Assembly: GCA_018340375.1 (NCBI GenBank)
Contig: JAFFJZ010000001.1
Span: 62,550,001-62,614,000, forward strand
DNA length: 64,000 nt
Direction of reading: 5' to 3'
Origin: Gonatopus flavifemur
Lineage: Eukaryota > Arthropoda > Insecta > Hymenoptera > Dryinidae
Numbering within the stretch: position 1 is the first letter of the stretch; every line of letters starts with the position of its first letter. Under the pieces are notes generated by a model, which did not search any database, was not told the DNA's origin, and saw only the letters and a list, made by a program, of their open reading frames with translations. Made by a program: the position numbers and the translations under genes. Below are positions 1 to 10,483 of the stretch, in pieces.

Positions 1-946
1 GCGTATAATACATCTCGAAACAAATCTTTTTCTTTCATGGAGATTTTTCCCCCCTCTACCGTCTCCAAATTACAAGTCATAAAACATGACATAACTCCGC
101 TAAAAATGACTCTACCAAGAAGATAAAAAAAGCGTTTTGAAGCTGAGGAAATTCTCTACAAAATGTTTATTTTCGTGTTTCCATGTTTTGATCTTCCTGC
201 GAGCTCCTCCTGTTTAAAAAACTGAGGAAATATCGGCAAAAATGCTCATACTCAATGCGATGTAGGTTGTGGGACAAACATGATAGACCAAAGGGGTCAA
301 ATGATGTTCAAAGAGTAGACTTTGCCCTTGAAATTGCGTATTCATTTGTTCCCTTACGATAATTTTTCACTGAGATATTCAACTCTGAAGTGATCTCAAA
401 AATCTCAACTGTGGCCTAATGATTTGGCAACCCACTGTACTTAATGATCGATGACCTCAGACACTACGTGAATTTATAAACAATTTATCATTCATTCGTC
501 CTGTATTTGTAGCATCATAAAGCGATAAGATAATTTTTTACGAAACTTCGTGTCTCATCATTCCCGACAAAAACAGGAGGAATTTTGAGGGATCTCAACG
601 GTATATAACGCGCAATGTATCGCGCATTACACACATTCCATTTCATAAATTCTCACCTATTATACATATACAGACACTCATCTTTAGCTGTCAACAGAGA
701 ATTCTCTCAGGGTAAATGAACATTTTCATCTCAATTATCATTCTCAATAGCCACTGGAATGTTGCAGGGCATATCACTCAATGATACCTCTCTGCCACGG
801 AAGAACTGGTTGTTAAAACCCTTTCATGTTCCTGATTGCTCGAAGCGCGATATACATAAAAGTCAATTCAGAAAATATCAAATATGATTATCCATGAAAG
901 TAATATATTTGAATAAACGCTTCATAAAAAAAATTTCATACGGTAT
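1..946. other. No recognised feature
   Basis: This AT-rich stretch shows no long open frame, RNA gene or clear inverted repeat. I see nothing in it that supports a gene call. Confidence 0.5.
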
Positions 947-954
947 ATGAATCT

Positions 955-1345
955 ATTCACGGAGAAAAAAAGAGATCGCTATGATACCGAAACTGATTTT
1001 GCTGGGTACCTTTCGCTGAAGCGCCCTGCTGAAAATGCCATGCAGATCCGGACGAAAAATAGTTTTTCAGGTTTTGAACGGTCTTTGTCTCAGGAAATCC
1101 GGTCGAAAATTTACAAAATTTCTACCTGGTTTCGTCCGCAATCGCTAAACATGAAATATCCTGTCAAAAACTGACAGAAAAAATTTTGTCAGTTTTCGAC
1201 CGGATTTCCTAGGACAAAGACCGTTCAAAGCCTGACAACTATTTTTTGTCCGGATCTGCCTGGCACTTTCAGCAGGGCAGCAAACTTTGTAGCTCCAACA
1301 GCGATTTTTCAGTTGTGGCAGCGAAATTTGTCTCCTATTCCGTAC
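955..1345. repeat. Inverted-repeat element, arms about 100 bp
   Basis: The stretch near 1019-1113 pairs as reverse complement with about 1186-1291. Shared words are CCCTGCTGAAA, CAGATCCGGAC, GAACGGTCTTTGTC and GGAAATCCGGTCGAAAA. The match continues more weakly outward to about 955 and 1345. The spacer is about 70 bp, so the element would fold into a long imperfect hairpin. The small open frames on both strands here are products of this symmetry, not genes. No target duplication was identified. Confidence 0.7.
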
Positions 1346-1348
1346 ATA

Positions 1349-1622
1349 CACGAAAAAAGTTAGTGTTCCAAATTTTCGTTGACTAGTATGTCACTTTTGG
1401 ACGGAGCACAAATTTGAAAAAAATTCGTACACTGGATTTGAATAAATCATTGACTTTGTTCATTGTTTCACTAACGGAATTCACTTTCCATTTTGATCGT
1501 CGAAATAATGGAAAAAGTCAACGAATTATTAAAATCCAGTGTACGAACTCTTTTTGAACGTGTGCTCCGTCCCAAAGTGACATAATAGTCAACGAAAATT
1601 TGGATCACTAATTTTTTCCGTG
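1349..1622. mobile_element. TA-flanked MITE with about 100-bp inverted arms
   Basis: The left end begins CACGAAAAAAGTTAGTG and the right end is its imperfect reverse complement, ending in TTTTTTCCGTG. The arms (about 1349-1450 and 1520-1622) share words such as GACGGAGCACA and ATCCAGTGTACGAA. The dinucleotide TA lies directly outside both ends (1347-1348 and 1623-1624), as expected for a target duplication of the Tc1/mariner or a related type. No transposase is encoded, so it would be non-autonomous. Confidence 0.75.
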
Positions 1623-1624
1623 TA

Positions 1625-2559
1625 ATACTGAAATTTTCGCTAGTCCAGCAAAAAATTCGCTGTTTTATTTGTTATTTGAATTTCTCCCTAATGCAATGAC
1701 ATTGGAATTACTTTAACGTCGCAATCGAGTGATTCGGTCTTCGAAAAATTCAATTGGAGGAAAATAAGAAGAAATTAAAGTGCTACTGTATATTCAAATG
1801 TCAAGTCGAAGAAGTTCGATGGGTGACAAAAATGAATTTCATGAGATAAGTGAGTGATAATTCTGTTCTCGTTCTGGAATCGATGAAGCTTTTTTTTATT
1901 CTGCTCGCTTCAGTCGTGGTTAAATTAGATGTTGAATCGGAGACACCTTGACGGTAAGAAGCCGGATAAAATAAAGCAAATGCGTCGTACGTGATATGCA
2001 CGTGAATTATCAAGTCAATGGAGCCTCGAGGGATAATCTGGATCTGACGGGCGGGTATCGAAGTCATCTGCTTCGTGGATGACAGACCGTTATCGTACGC
2101 GGTTCTCTTCTGTGATGCGATTCAACGAATCATCGACGGATGGCGCCACCAATCATTCCTCTTCAGTTTCAAACTGAGAATGAACTGTGATTTGAACTAG
2201 TTTTCTCGTTCTCATAGAAGGTTCAAATTCTAATAGACTTGAATTCATCAACCGATTGAATATCATTTATATATGATTTGTATAGAAACAATTCCATATA
2301 ATTTGATGATGATTTTCATCTGATTCCTTTATAGATAAATTAGATTTTTGAGAAATCAAAAATATTTAATAATTGTATTAATTATACATATAATTTGTAT
2401 TGTCAGTGGGAAGAATTGATTGAATATCAAATCACATACACACATAACTCCATAACTTATCCCATCAAAAAGATATATCAATTTCTCCAACGATATTCAA
2501 TCGAAGAAAGACACTGTTAGAAATTTTCCTTTCTTCCATGTAGCATCAAAACATCCTAA
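1625..2559. other. No recognised feature
   Basis: This is AT-rich DNA. The one open frame of moderate length (1801-2067, minus strand) has no recognisable motif. I see no repeat structure beyond simple AT runs. Confidence 0.45.
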
Positions 2560-2705
2560 GAGTACTCTGTCAACATTGATAGAGTACTGTTCCAAACATC
2601 CTGCGAGCACCCATAAAGGGTGTATTCTCTATGAATATTTGATGCATATTCAACCCTTGAAAGGGAAACATGGGTCACTCGTGCTTTGACGAAACTTTGT
2701 TTCGA

Positions 2706-2815
2706 ACATCGCCACCCTGGCGACAAAATTTCTCATAATTTCTCATATTTTTTCCATAATCTTCTCATAAAATCTCATAATTTCTCAAGGATTTGGAACA
2801 TCATTATGAGATATC
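2706..2815. repeat. Fragment of a TCTCATAATTT-motif element
   Basis: The segment starts CCACCCTGGCGACAAAATTTC and then repeats the word CTCATAATTT or CTCATAAAAT about six times in one orientation. The beginning matches the terminus of the complete small element at 38156-38290 (CCTGGCRRAAATGATC). No right-hand partner end is visible, so this looks truncated. Confidence 0.5.
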
Positions 2816-3286
2816 AGTGCAGAGTTCCCCGAAACTGGGGCCCTAGGCAAACTTTGGATAAATTTTTAAAAAAATTTCGGTAAATTTACCGAAAATATTC
2901 GGGAAGCAATTAACCCGAACTTTCGGTAAAATTGCAAATTGGTATCGAGAATAATTTCAAATGTATCCGGTAATTTTGCCGATTACTTTCGGGAATGATA
3001 TGAACTCGAGGAACTTGAAATTACCGAAATAGGATGGTAATTTTACCGGTTACCCTTGGGAAAGATATGGAATGAAATGGCTCAAAATTACCGAAATGGT
3101 ATGGTGAAATTACCAAAATTCGTGAATTTTCTGCAGTTTTGTATCACAATCTACATGTACTGGAAAATCATTGCTCAATAATATTCATAAAAATTTCATT
3201 ACGCGAACTGATTTCGCATATCCCTTGTGTTTCAAGATCACTGAGGAGCTTGATCAGTCATCTAGATGAAGAGAAAATCATACCTA

Positions 3287-3366
3287 CCTACCGGGATTCG
3301 AACCTACATTCCTATCTGCCTACCGACTGAAAACTAAGACCTAACCGCTGAGCGATGGCGCGACAT
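3287..3366 (-). repeat. tRNA-derived sequence (SINE head or tRNA relic)
   Basis: Read on the minus strand, this has a good B-box (GGTTCGAATCC, 3294-3304) and an A-box-like TCGCTCAGCGGTTAGG (about 3340-3356). The spacing between them fits a tRNA or tRNA-derived SINE promoter. I cannot pair a convincing acceptor stem between the two ends or assign an anticodon, so I do not call a functional tRNA. The hAT MITE starting at 3374 lies just beyond its 5' end. Confidence 0.6.
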
Positions 3367-3373
3367 GCTGGAT

Positions 3374-3578
3374 CAGTGATCCCAGAATGCGGGAGCTGGC
3401 GGCCCCCACCACGCGGTCGGTGGGACACTAACACTGTCTCACCGCGCGTTCGTATGAGGAAGAAAGCAAGTCTAGAAATATAGACTTTCTCTGTTCACAC
3501 GGACACGCGATGAAACAGTATTAGTGTACCACCGACCGCGTGGTGGGGGCCGCCAGCTCCCGCATTCTGGGATCACTG
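3374..3578. mobile_element. hAT-type MITE with 8-bp target duplication
   Basis: The element begins CAGTGATCCCAGAATGCGGG and ends with the exact reverse complement. The arms are about 65 bp and unusually GC-rich (GCGGCCCCCACCACGCGG in part). The 8-bp duplication TGCTGGAT flanks it at 3366-3373 and 3579-3586. A CAGTG start plus an 8-bp duplication is the hAT signature. At 205 bp it is non-autonomous. Its high GC contrasts with the AT-rich surroundings. Confidence 0.9.
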
Positions 3579-4112
3579 TGCTGGATAGCCATGTTTCATA
3601 TTTAGAATACACAAAAAGATAGACAAGGTGTGAATTTTCAGTTACATTTGCTGAATTTTCAGGACCGCGCTAACAAAATTGTCCCTGCCAGTACGTTTTT
3701 TTCAAAACTCGAACTTTTTTCCAAGTCTTCTCATGGATTACAAAACCCTCTCCCACAAACTCCGGTAAATTCATCGTAATTGTTTGGAGAAAATCCACCT
3801 GAGAATTTTTTCCAAGTCCTGATTCGAAATAAAGGGAGAAGTGAAAAGAAAATTGTTTTTCCCATATGGACCATTCGATTCCAAATCTGTTGGATCGGAT
3901 AAAAAACTTGTCCTTGCCAGTACGTTTTTTTTTTCAAAACTCGAAATTTTGTCTAATTCCACATATCATGGACAAAAATTTTCCCGAACAACATCGGTAA
4001 AATCATGTTACCTGAGTTTTATCGAACTATCCTTGGTCAAACTTCTTACCGAACCAGTTTTGGACGATTCCCGAAGGAAAGTTCGGTAAATTTACCGATT
4101 TTTTCGACAGTG

Positions 4113-4684
4113 TGGGGGAACTCATTACCCCACGCTGAGAAACCCGGTCGGACAAGATGTGTAGATGTTTTGAGATTCTAACTAATTGTGTCATGTTCGT
4201 TGACTAGTTCTTCAATATTTCTAATGGTTTAACTTGGTTAATTTATAGATGGCGTTCTAAAAACTGGTCATATAAGTCAAAATTCAGGAGAAAATTGCTT
4301 TTTTTGCAAAATAAATTCACCACTCCGTCATCTTACAATATTAACGACTAAAACTCTAGGGTCGTCCGCACAATATATACCACTACCACAAAAAAATAAC
4401 AGTATCCACCAATTATTCAAAAAATATATTTATTTTGCAAAATTAATGGAAAGAAAAATTTTTAAAAATTACAAATCATGAAATTGGCTTTTTGTGCGTT
4501 TTATTGGATTTTAAATACATATTCATGATTAGGAACGTCAAAATACTATTTAGGCTTACTATCTAGTGAAGTCACACCTCACACATGTCTGTCACAGGCA
4601 GATGCTGTTTGTTGTATTTATTTGAAAGGTTTGAGACTTCTAATTCCACTTTTTTCAAGCCTGGGGTAACTAGTCACCCCGTGT
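4113..4684. mobile_element. Element with GGGG-AACTCATTACCCC-type imperfect TIRs
   Basis: The left end GGGGGAACTCATTACCCCAC matches, with several changes, the reverse complement of the right end (GGGGTGACTAGTTACCCCAG, ending near 4684). Within it, TTTTGCAAAATAAATT (about 4300) is repeated in inverse near 4420-4445. No open reading frame of note is present. Boundaries are good to a few bases only. Confidence 0.5.
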
Positions 4685-4939
4685 GGCCGTTAAGGGTTAA
4701 ACTGAAGCGTAAGATTCTCAAATACAATCAATTTATTGAATGTTCTTAGCATAGATATTTTGACAAGGACAATAACGTGATGTAATCCAAACTTATCGGC
4801 TAAATAAATACATTAGTCAATTACTCTTCAACATTAGATTTAAAATACTGTGAGTCATGAAATTAATCAGTACAATAACACATTAATTTATTCATTATTT
4901 TTTTTATTGGTGGGGGCCCATAGGCCTGTGCCTAGTAGG

Positions 4940-5716
4940 CCTAGTGCTTCATCCGGCACTGTGAGATATAATGTTCTCATAATTTTCCATAATTTTCTCC
5001 TCATTTTTGCATAAAATTCCATAATCTCTGAAGGAGTTTGAACACTCTTTTGAGAAATGCTTTTCTCATAATTTTCCATACTCTTTCATAATCCTCATAC
5101 TATTTGATAATTTCTCATAATTTTCCATAAATTCTCATAAATGTTAAATAAAATCTCACCATTTTTCAAAACAAGAGGTGCTGTTATGAAAAAAACAATT
5201 CCCTCCTAAAGTTTCTAAATTTTTTATAATCTCTCCAAAACATATGTTCATAAAGTCACATAAGATTCATCATTTATTTGTTTGATAAGACGCTATGGAA
5301 CCTTCCGAAGTAGCTAATCCAAGTGATCCGGATCACTTTTCAACCAATCAAAAAACTTGAAAATCGATCCGGATCACTTGGATCAGTTATTTCAACAGAT
5401 TTCTATGTTTTCATATGTGTTGATATTTCACATTATCCTTCTCGTCTTCATGGATTCGAGAAGAAACTGTATGAAATTTTTAAGAAATTAAGACATATGT
5501 GCCATTTTTTTTTTAGAAATTAGAACATTATATGATGATAACTTTTTTGGTCAGAAATTATGAGTTCTTATGGAAAATCATGACTTTTTATGAAGAACCA
5601 TGTCTCATAGTCATCATTATATTTATGAAAAATTTTATGTAATTTTATGAGAAATTAGAAGAAATATGAAAAAATACTGAAACATATGAGAAAATATGTG
5701 ACACTTTTTCGCTAGA
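4940..5716. mobile_element. Element with ATAATTTTCCAT / TCTCAT motif arms
   Basis: The left half (about 4970-5150) repeats TCTCATAATTTTCCATAA-like words in one orientation. The right half (about 5540-5700) repeats the reverse complement (ATGGAAAATCATGA, ATGAGAAATT). The outermost bases, CTAGTGCTTCATCCGGCAC on the left and the inverse of GTGACACTTTTTCGCTAG on the right, are loosely complementary. A separate hairpin (5296-5404) lies between the halves. Confidence 0.55.
5296..5404. repeat. Short inverted-repeat element, CCTTCCGAAGTAGCT end
   Basis: The left side reads ACCTTCCGAAGTAGCTAATC, followed by CAAGTGATCCGGATCAC. The right side gives the reverse complement of the inner part (GATCCGGATCACTTGGATCA), with the outer part degraded. 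The left end matches the perfect hairpin at 32847-32902, so the two appear to be relatives. Confidence 0.55.
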
Positions 5717-5999
5717 GCATCCACGTTTTCATTTGTTCATTTTATTATATTGCTTGAACAAATTGATAAATCATCAATGTAACAACTGGTCCTGATACTA
5801 AAATAGTTAATGAAACACTTTTAAGCACTTTCTAAAGCACTGGACACAAATGGCTCATGTTTACCTTTCAAAGGTGCCAAAAAACACTTCACCTTCCAAG
5901 GGTTGAAGTATTCCCACTCAAATATTGTACGCACAGTTTTCATTCTGGGTACGTTTTTGTTTAAATTTTATCAGAATGTTCTGCAAGCGCCTTCTGATG

Positions 6000-6191
6000 C
6001 ACTGTACAAAATTTTCCGTGAATTTTGTGAAAAATCCTTTAAATTTACAGTAAAAATCCTATAAAAACAGGAATTTTAATATATTTTTATGTGAAAATTC
6101 CTATACATGTACGGGAATTCGCTTTGACCGTACAAGTATATGAAATTTCCTTTACATAGATATGGGAAAATCCCGATCATTTTTTACAGTG
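6000..6191. mobile_element. CACTGTA-ended MITE
   Basis: It begins CACTGTACAAAATTTTCCGT and ends ATTTTTTACAGTG. The interior repeats words such as GAATTTTCCTGTA and AAAATCCTATA in both orientations. TG lies outside both ends (5998-5999, 6192-6193). The end resembles that of the larger element at 11466-11929, so both may use the same transposase. Confidence 0.65.
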
Positions 6192-6494
6192 TGTTTTTAT
6201 CGATTTGTGTTGACTCCATTCGAATTTATGTCGTATTTTCAGAACCACCATCGATTCAGTGTTAATGTTTTCTATAACATTGTATGTATGAGATCAATAG
6301 AATCATGATTCATCAGTTTGTTTTTGTAACAAATCCATAATAGACCGAACCGATTCTGTAGAGAAAGAGAAGTTTCGTCAGGCGTTTGAAATACGAGCTG
6401 TATCGACGAGGTCGAAGGGTATCAATCGTCAACACGAAGGAGGAAGAGGACGAATCGAAGTATAAGATTTACATGACTTTAGTATTTAATAAAG

Positions 6495-6770
6495 ATGTCT
6501 CGCCGATGGTGCGTGAGTCTCTTATTGATTATATTGTGTTGTGATCTGACTCTCACGTGGTCCTTTGAAAACGTCGTTCAATCCATATCTCATATGTTCG
6601 ATCCCAATTCCTCCCATGATCGGATCGCGCATAAAAATTACAACAACGAAGATACGGGAGAAGTATCGGCTATGGGTAGAATAATAGTCGCACCACGGCG
6701 TAAGAAAATTTCACTTTGCAAAGAGGGTCAGCAAATGGATCGTCGAGGCAAATGTCGAACAGTTTGGTAG
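6495..6770 (+). CDS. Small secreted peptide precursor, divergent secapin-like paralogue
   Basis: The frame encodes 91 residues. Residues 1-23 form a typical signal peptide: basic start, hydrophobic core LLLIILCC, likely cleavage near S23. A polar propeptide of about 37 residues follows, then a basic tail from about G61: GRIIVAP, a run of R/K, then Cys75 and Cys87, ending GKCRTVW at the stop. The I-I-x-x-P start, two cysteines 12 positions apart and CRT ending match the layout of the gene at 10268 and of secapin-type peptides. In that family the two cysteines form the single disulphide loop. Here the loop is more charged and the segment before Cys75 is longer and polybasic, so cleavage at RRKK is possible. 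I inferred the start from the good signal peptide. An intron in the 5' leader cannot be excluded. The biological role is unknown; secapins are described as venom and immune peptides. Confidence 0.7.
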   Translation: MSRRWCVSLLLIILCCDLTLTWSFENVVQSISHMFDPNSSHDRIAHKNYNNEDTGEVSAMGRIIVAPRRKKISLCKEGQQMDRRGKCRTVW

Positions 6771-9700
6771 AGAGAACAGTGGATTTTGTGTTGAATGGTA
6801 CGTACATGATTGTTCTATTTTCAGTTGTTTCGGATGAGTTTTGTGAAATCCGTGTGGGGCTTTGATCCGCGAGTGTAAAGTTGATGACAAGGAAAAGAGA
6901 AAGAAGAAACAAATCAATTCACGAATGTGTTTTTCGAGATATGATTGAAATTCCGGCATTAAAGTTTCCAGAGATCAACGATAAAGGCAAAGATATTGGG
7001 GAATCAGCTTGAAATTCAGTTTTCGGTTTGAGTGTTTGTGAAATCTCAAGTTATCTTATCGACGAGCGCAAAAAATGAATTCCTCACCGCAACGTGTGTG
7101 AATTCGAAATAAAATGTCTTCTAATGTGAAAAATAATGAGTATTAATTGACCTTTGAACCTCGTTCATGGAACCTTTTGAATAGTCCATCAATCGTTATG
7201 AATCACAATGACGTTTATAACGTATGGTTTTATTCTATGTTCATTCATATATTCATTCAAACGTTCTTCTTTGCTTTATCTTACGGGCATTCGTCGTATA
7301 ACCTCTCATTATCTCAATCAACAATGTTATTCATTAATTGCGTGGTGACAGTGATTTATTAATACAGTTATTACCATTTGATTAATCACTTGAATATTTT
7401 TGTCAGAATCTATTTTTGTTGTTTGGTGGCTGTTTTTGGATATCGTAAGAACGAACACGTGGTATTTTCTATATCCAATGAAATTGCGAAAAGATGAATC
7501 TACGTGAAGAAGTTGTATAGAAATTCCAAACAGTACATTTTATACGTTATGTATAAATTTATATACCTAACCACCCAGGCGATACAAATAATCAATTTGA
7601 ATTTATTATATAGACTTCCTAAAGACCTCTCGAATTGTCCCCCTTCTACTGATCAATATGTATTAATTATGAATACTTTGAATTCAAAATGGAATCGTAT
7701 CGAATGCCCTTGTAATTTATTATGAAATCTTGATATGAATTTTTTCTAAAAATTGAGTTGTTCATTGAGAGTTCATTTTGAATTCAATGAATACATATTG
7801 ATTAGCATAACGGGAGCTCTTTGCGGCAACTCTTGTGGTGTCAACGAGCCAAGCATCCCACACAGCACACTAGAGTTCACCAATAGTTCATAACGAATTT
7901 CTCTTGTTCCACGATGAATCCCAAATGGATATCCAAACTCATCCAAAAGAAGTGTTTTAAACTTTCTCCGTATGTCAATGTAGGATGAAGATCCAGGAGA
8001 ATCCTTTTTTTCGTCCAAAAGAGTCCCACAAAACAAACAAAACCATTGATGAAAACACAATCAGATTTATATTCACGTGCTCCAGAAGAGGTCGGAATGA
8101 AAAAGTTCAGTTGATCCCAAAAAACGCTTTGAATGTACGTTGTTGAAGTTTGAATCGTTCATTGAAACGAATCAATAATCGAATAACGAAATACTCAGAC
8201 CCAACCTCTGTTCAAGTCTCAAAATGTTGCTCACATTCTTTAAACGATGTTTTTAATTCCCAGAAATCAATCCTAGAAGATAAATCAGGACAATTCATCA
8301 GATTTTATGAGTTTGGATTTTCGTTTCGTTTTCATAAATGTGTCTTGTTTTCCATGCTCACTTTCAGTTCAAATCGGGCTAGTTTCAGTTGTATTTCTGA
8401 ATAAGCTGATATTCAGGATAGAAGTAAGTTTTTCTTTTTGCTGTGTTGAGGTTCAGCGCCAATCACAACTTTGAAAGTACCATAATTTCTTGTAGAAATA
8501 CATTCAATTATCGTATTTTTAGCACTAAATTCAAATCAATCATTCTATCCGTCACCGACTGGCGCTGATGTTTAATAAATTATGAGAATTTATCCGTGAC
8601 ACACACGATGGCTCTATCCGTGTAGAAAATCTTCAAGAGCTATTCAAACTGTTAATTGATATAATCAAATACAACCGTTGGGACGCGCCTTATTTAGACT
8701 AGGGATGGACTTCGAGAACAGTAAGTGTTTTTTTTCATAGAAAATATACCGAATTTTTATTGAGATTCCATGAAAATGTGAATCTACTTCAACTTAAACT
8801 GCAGTACGCGATACAAATCTGGAATGAACAGTCACTGTGGCGTTATCGCAGTGTAGATGAATCACATTTTCCGAATTTTTGAGGTCCAATAGAAGTTTGA
8901 TGGAAAAAATCTAGCAGACATTATTATATTATAGGAAACTCTTATCTCAACTCTTTGGGAGATTCTTCTTATGTTACATTTTCAATAAGATTTCTTTCAA
9001 ATGCCAAGTTAAATTCGAATAAAGTTCATAATGTTATTTTCAAGAGCTTTGTGCTGTCTGGGTGCGTTGGTGATACAAAGGTAAACACCATTGGCGCAAG
9101 TTGGAGTCAGCATTAATTCAGACTTGTTGATTGCTGGGAGGATGTTCATTCTAGGACTTGGTCCTCAAGCTTCCTCCCAAAATTCTACCAATGTTTTATG
9201 TATTTTACGTATGGATAATTCATATCCATCTTACAAAGTGTAGCATATAAAATGTCTGTAAAATTATCGTACATGGGAAGTTGATTTAAGTGGATTTGTT
9301 CTAATGATTTAATGAATCGTTGTGTGTGCAATGGTTCGTGTTTCAGGAAACAATGCGTTGATTAGTTTTATTGAAGTGAAATGTGATCGATGCATAAATG
9401 GAAGCACTAAAATCAACTTCAAAAATGTCAATCAATAAGTTTGCTTGCGTTGAGTCATTGAATTATTTGCTCTATTATTCATTGATTTAATTATTATTCA
9501 GACAATCCGTTGATAATTGGAATCCCAATTCGTCAGATAAATGAATCAATCTTTAAGTCGAGTGGAAGAATTTCAATTAGAATCTTGTCGAGCGAATCAA
9601 GGTGACTGTACATCTGTTATTCTATTTCTCGTTATCAAGCGTATGTGAAGATAATCGTCTGGAATTTGAAAAGATAAGATCATACTTTCCATCGGAAGAA

Positions 9701-10119
9701 TTCTTTCGAGCAGTTTCCTAGGATTACACGACACTTCGAGAATATGTGAGATATTCATATAATATCCATTACAGCTAATATTTTCAACAGAATATCCAGA
9801 ATGTTCAATCAAATGCACTTTATTTTGGATTGTTTTGTAGACAAAGGAAGAATTCTACGATTTAAATCGTCAATTTCAGGCTTTATTCAGCAAGATTCTA
9901 ATTCCTCAATCATTTTGTCATCCTCCAGTTTGGAATCATTAATAATGATGAAGAGACTCAACATTCCACAGTTGTGAACAGAGTATCGGCGAAAGAATCC
10001 ACTTACGTCAATCGAATAAAGCATATCCATCCATTTCCAAATCTATATTCTTCAGTTACCTCTACCTATCCACCCACTCCATGAGAACTCGAATCTGGAG
10101 GTGTCGTGGAGGGAGCGTT
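6771..10119. other. Region between the two peptide genes
   Basis: After the 6495 gene comes its probable 3' untranslated region, then AT-rich DNA without a gene I can recognise. One short inverted repeat is visible: TCAGCGCCAATC (8454) and GACTGGCGCTGA (ending 8567) bracket 114 bp. A lone CCCACACAGCACAC (about 7858) matches the ends of elements at 39080 and 20098 but has no visible partner. Open frames such as 7773-8060 and 9597-9818 (minus) show no domain. Confidence 0.4.
7108..7113 (+). terminator. Candidate polyadenylation signal
   Basis: AATAAA lies 338 bp downstream of the stop of the peptide gene at 6495-6770. It is the nearest canonical signal I saw on that strand, so the gene may have a 3' untranslated region of about 350 bp. 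The hexamer is common by chance in AT-rich DNA. Confidence 0.35.
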
Positions 10120-10127
10120 TATAAATA
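10120..10127 (+). promoter_or_regulatory. Candidate TATA box for the secapin-like gene
   Basis: TATAAATA lies 140 bp upstream of the start codon at 10268 in a slightly GC-richer context (GGGAGCGTTTATAAATAC). A start site about 30 bp downstream would give a 5' leader of about 115 bp. An arthropod-type initiator TCAGTT also occurs at 10229. This is a pattern match only. Confidence 0.45.
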
Positions 10128-10267
10128 CATTCAAATGTATCTGTCCATACGTTCATACACGTACATTGCACTTGTTCGATTAAGTCCGCGCGCTTGTAAA
10201 TCTCGTTTGATCTATTCTTTGAGTTGAATCAGTTATACTCTGGTACGTCACTACGATTATACGCGAC

Positions 10268-10483
10268 ATGAAGTATTCTCTGATAGCAGTGTTCATTGTG
10301 ATCATGTTTTCGTCATCCTTGTGTAATCGGGATTCGAATGCTGTCGCGATGCCAATTAAGAAATTCTTCCTTCAGTTTTACGGAGAGGATAACAAAATAG
10401 AACAAGGATCCATCATCAATGTCCCTCTACACTGTCCCCAAGATAAAGTGAAAGTTGGAAACCGTTGCAGAACTATATTTTAA
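10268..10483 (+). CDS. Secapin-like secreted peptide precursor
   Basis: The frame encodes 71 residues. Residues 1-19 are a signal peptide with a hydrophobic core (LIAVFIVIMFSSSLC). A short propeptide follows (about 20-47), then the probable mature peptide of about 24 residues. It begins SIINVP, has CP at 56-57, and ends GNRCRTIF with Cys67. The pattern I-I-N-V-P-x-x-C-P, a basic loop of ten residues between the cysteines, and N-R-C-R near the end is the hallmark of secapin, a small one-disulphide peptide of hymenopteran venom glands and body tissues. Published work on bee secapins reports protease-inhibitor and antimicrobial activity. Total length is close to that of known precursors. No dibasic site precedes the mature part; Q46-G47 is the likely processing region. 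The gene is intronless as read. A TATA-like box lies 140 bp upstream. The 6495 gene on the same strand is its divergent neighbour. Confidence 0.85.
   Translation: MKYSLIAVFIVIMFSSSLCNRDSNAVAMPIKKFFLQFYGEDNKIEQGSIINVPLHCPQDKVKVGNRCRTIF

Larger units (their letters stand above)
2822..4112. mobile_element. Element with GGTAAATTTACC motif arms
   Basis: The word GGTAAATTTACC and variants (GGTAATTTTACC, GAAATTACCGAAA) recur in both orientations in the left part (about 2876-3115) and right part (about 3940-4110). The right end reads CGGTAAATTTACCG, then TTTTTTCGACAGTG. The interior holds a direct repeat: TGCCAGTACGTTTTTTTC with AAAACTCGAA occurs near 3685 and again near 3915. A tRNA-like sequence and a hAT MITE also lie inside. 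No coding sequence is recognisable. The left boundary is blurred. Confidence 0.6.
2560..5990. repeat. Outer inverted repeat enclosing a nested element stack
   Basis: The left flank (about 2620-2690) reads GAATATTTGATG, then TTCAACCCTTGAAAGG, then AAACATGGGTCA and GTGCTTT. The right flank (about 5820-5930), read as reverse complement, gives the same order: CAATATTTGAG, TTCAACCCTTGGAAGG, TTGAAAGGTAAACATGAGCCA and AGTGCTTT, with an extra segment inside. The two flanks therefore look like ends of one older element, with the elements at 2706-5716 lodged inside it. The exact outer ends are uncertain. Confidence 0.5.

Noticed and set aside
3287..3366. Functional tRNA gene
   Set aside because: A and B boxes are good but the acceptor stem does not pair and no anticodon loop can be assigned.
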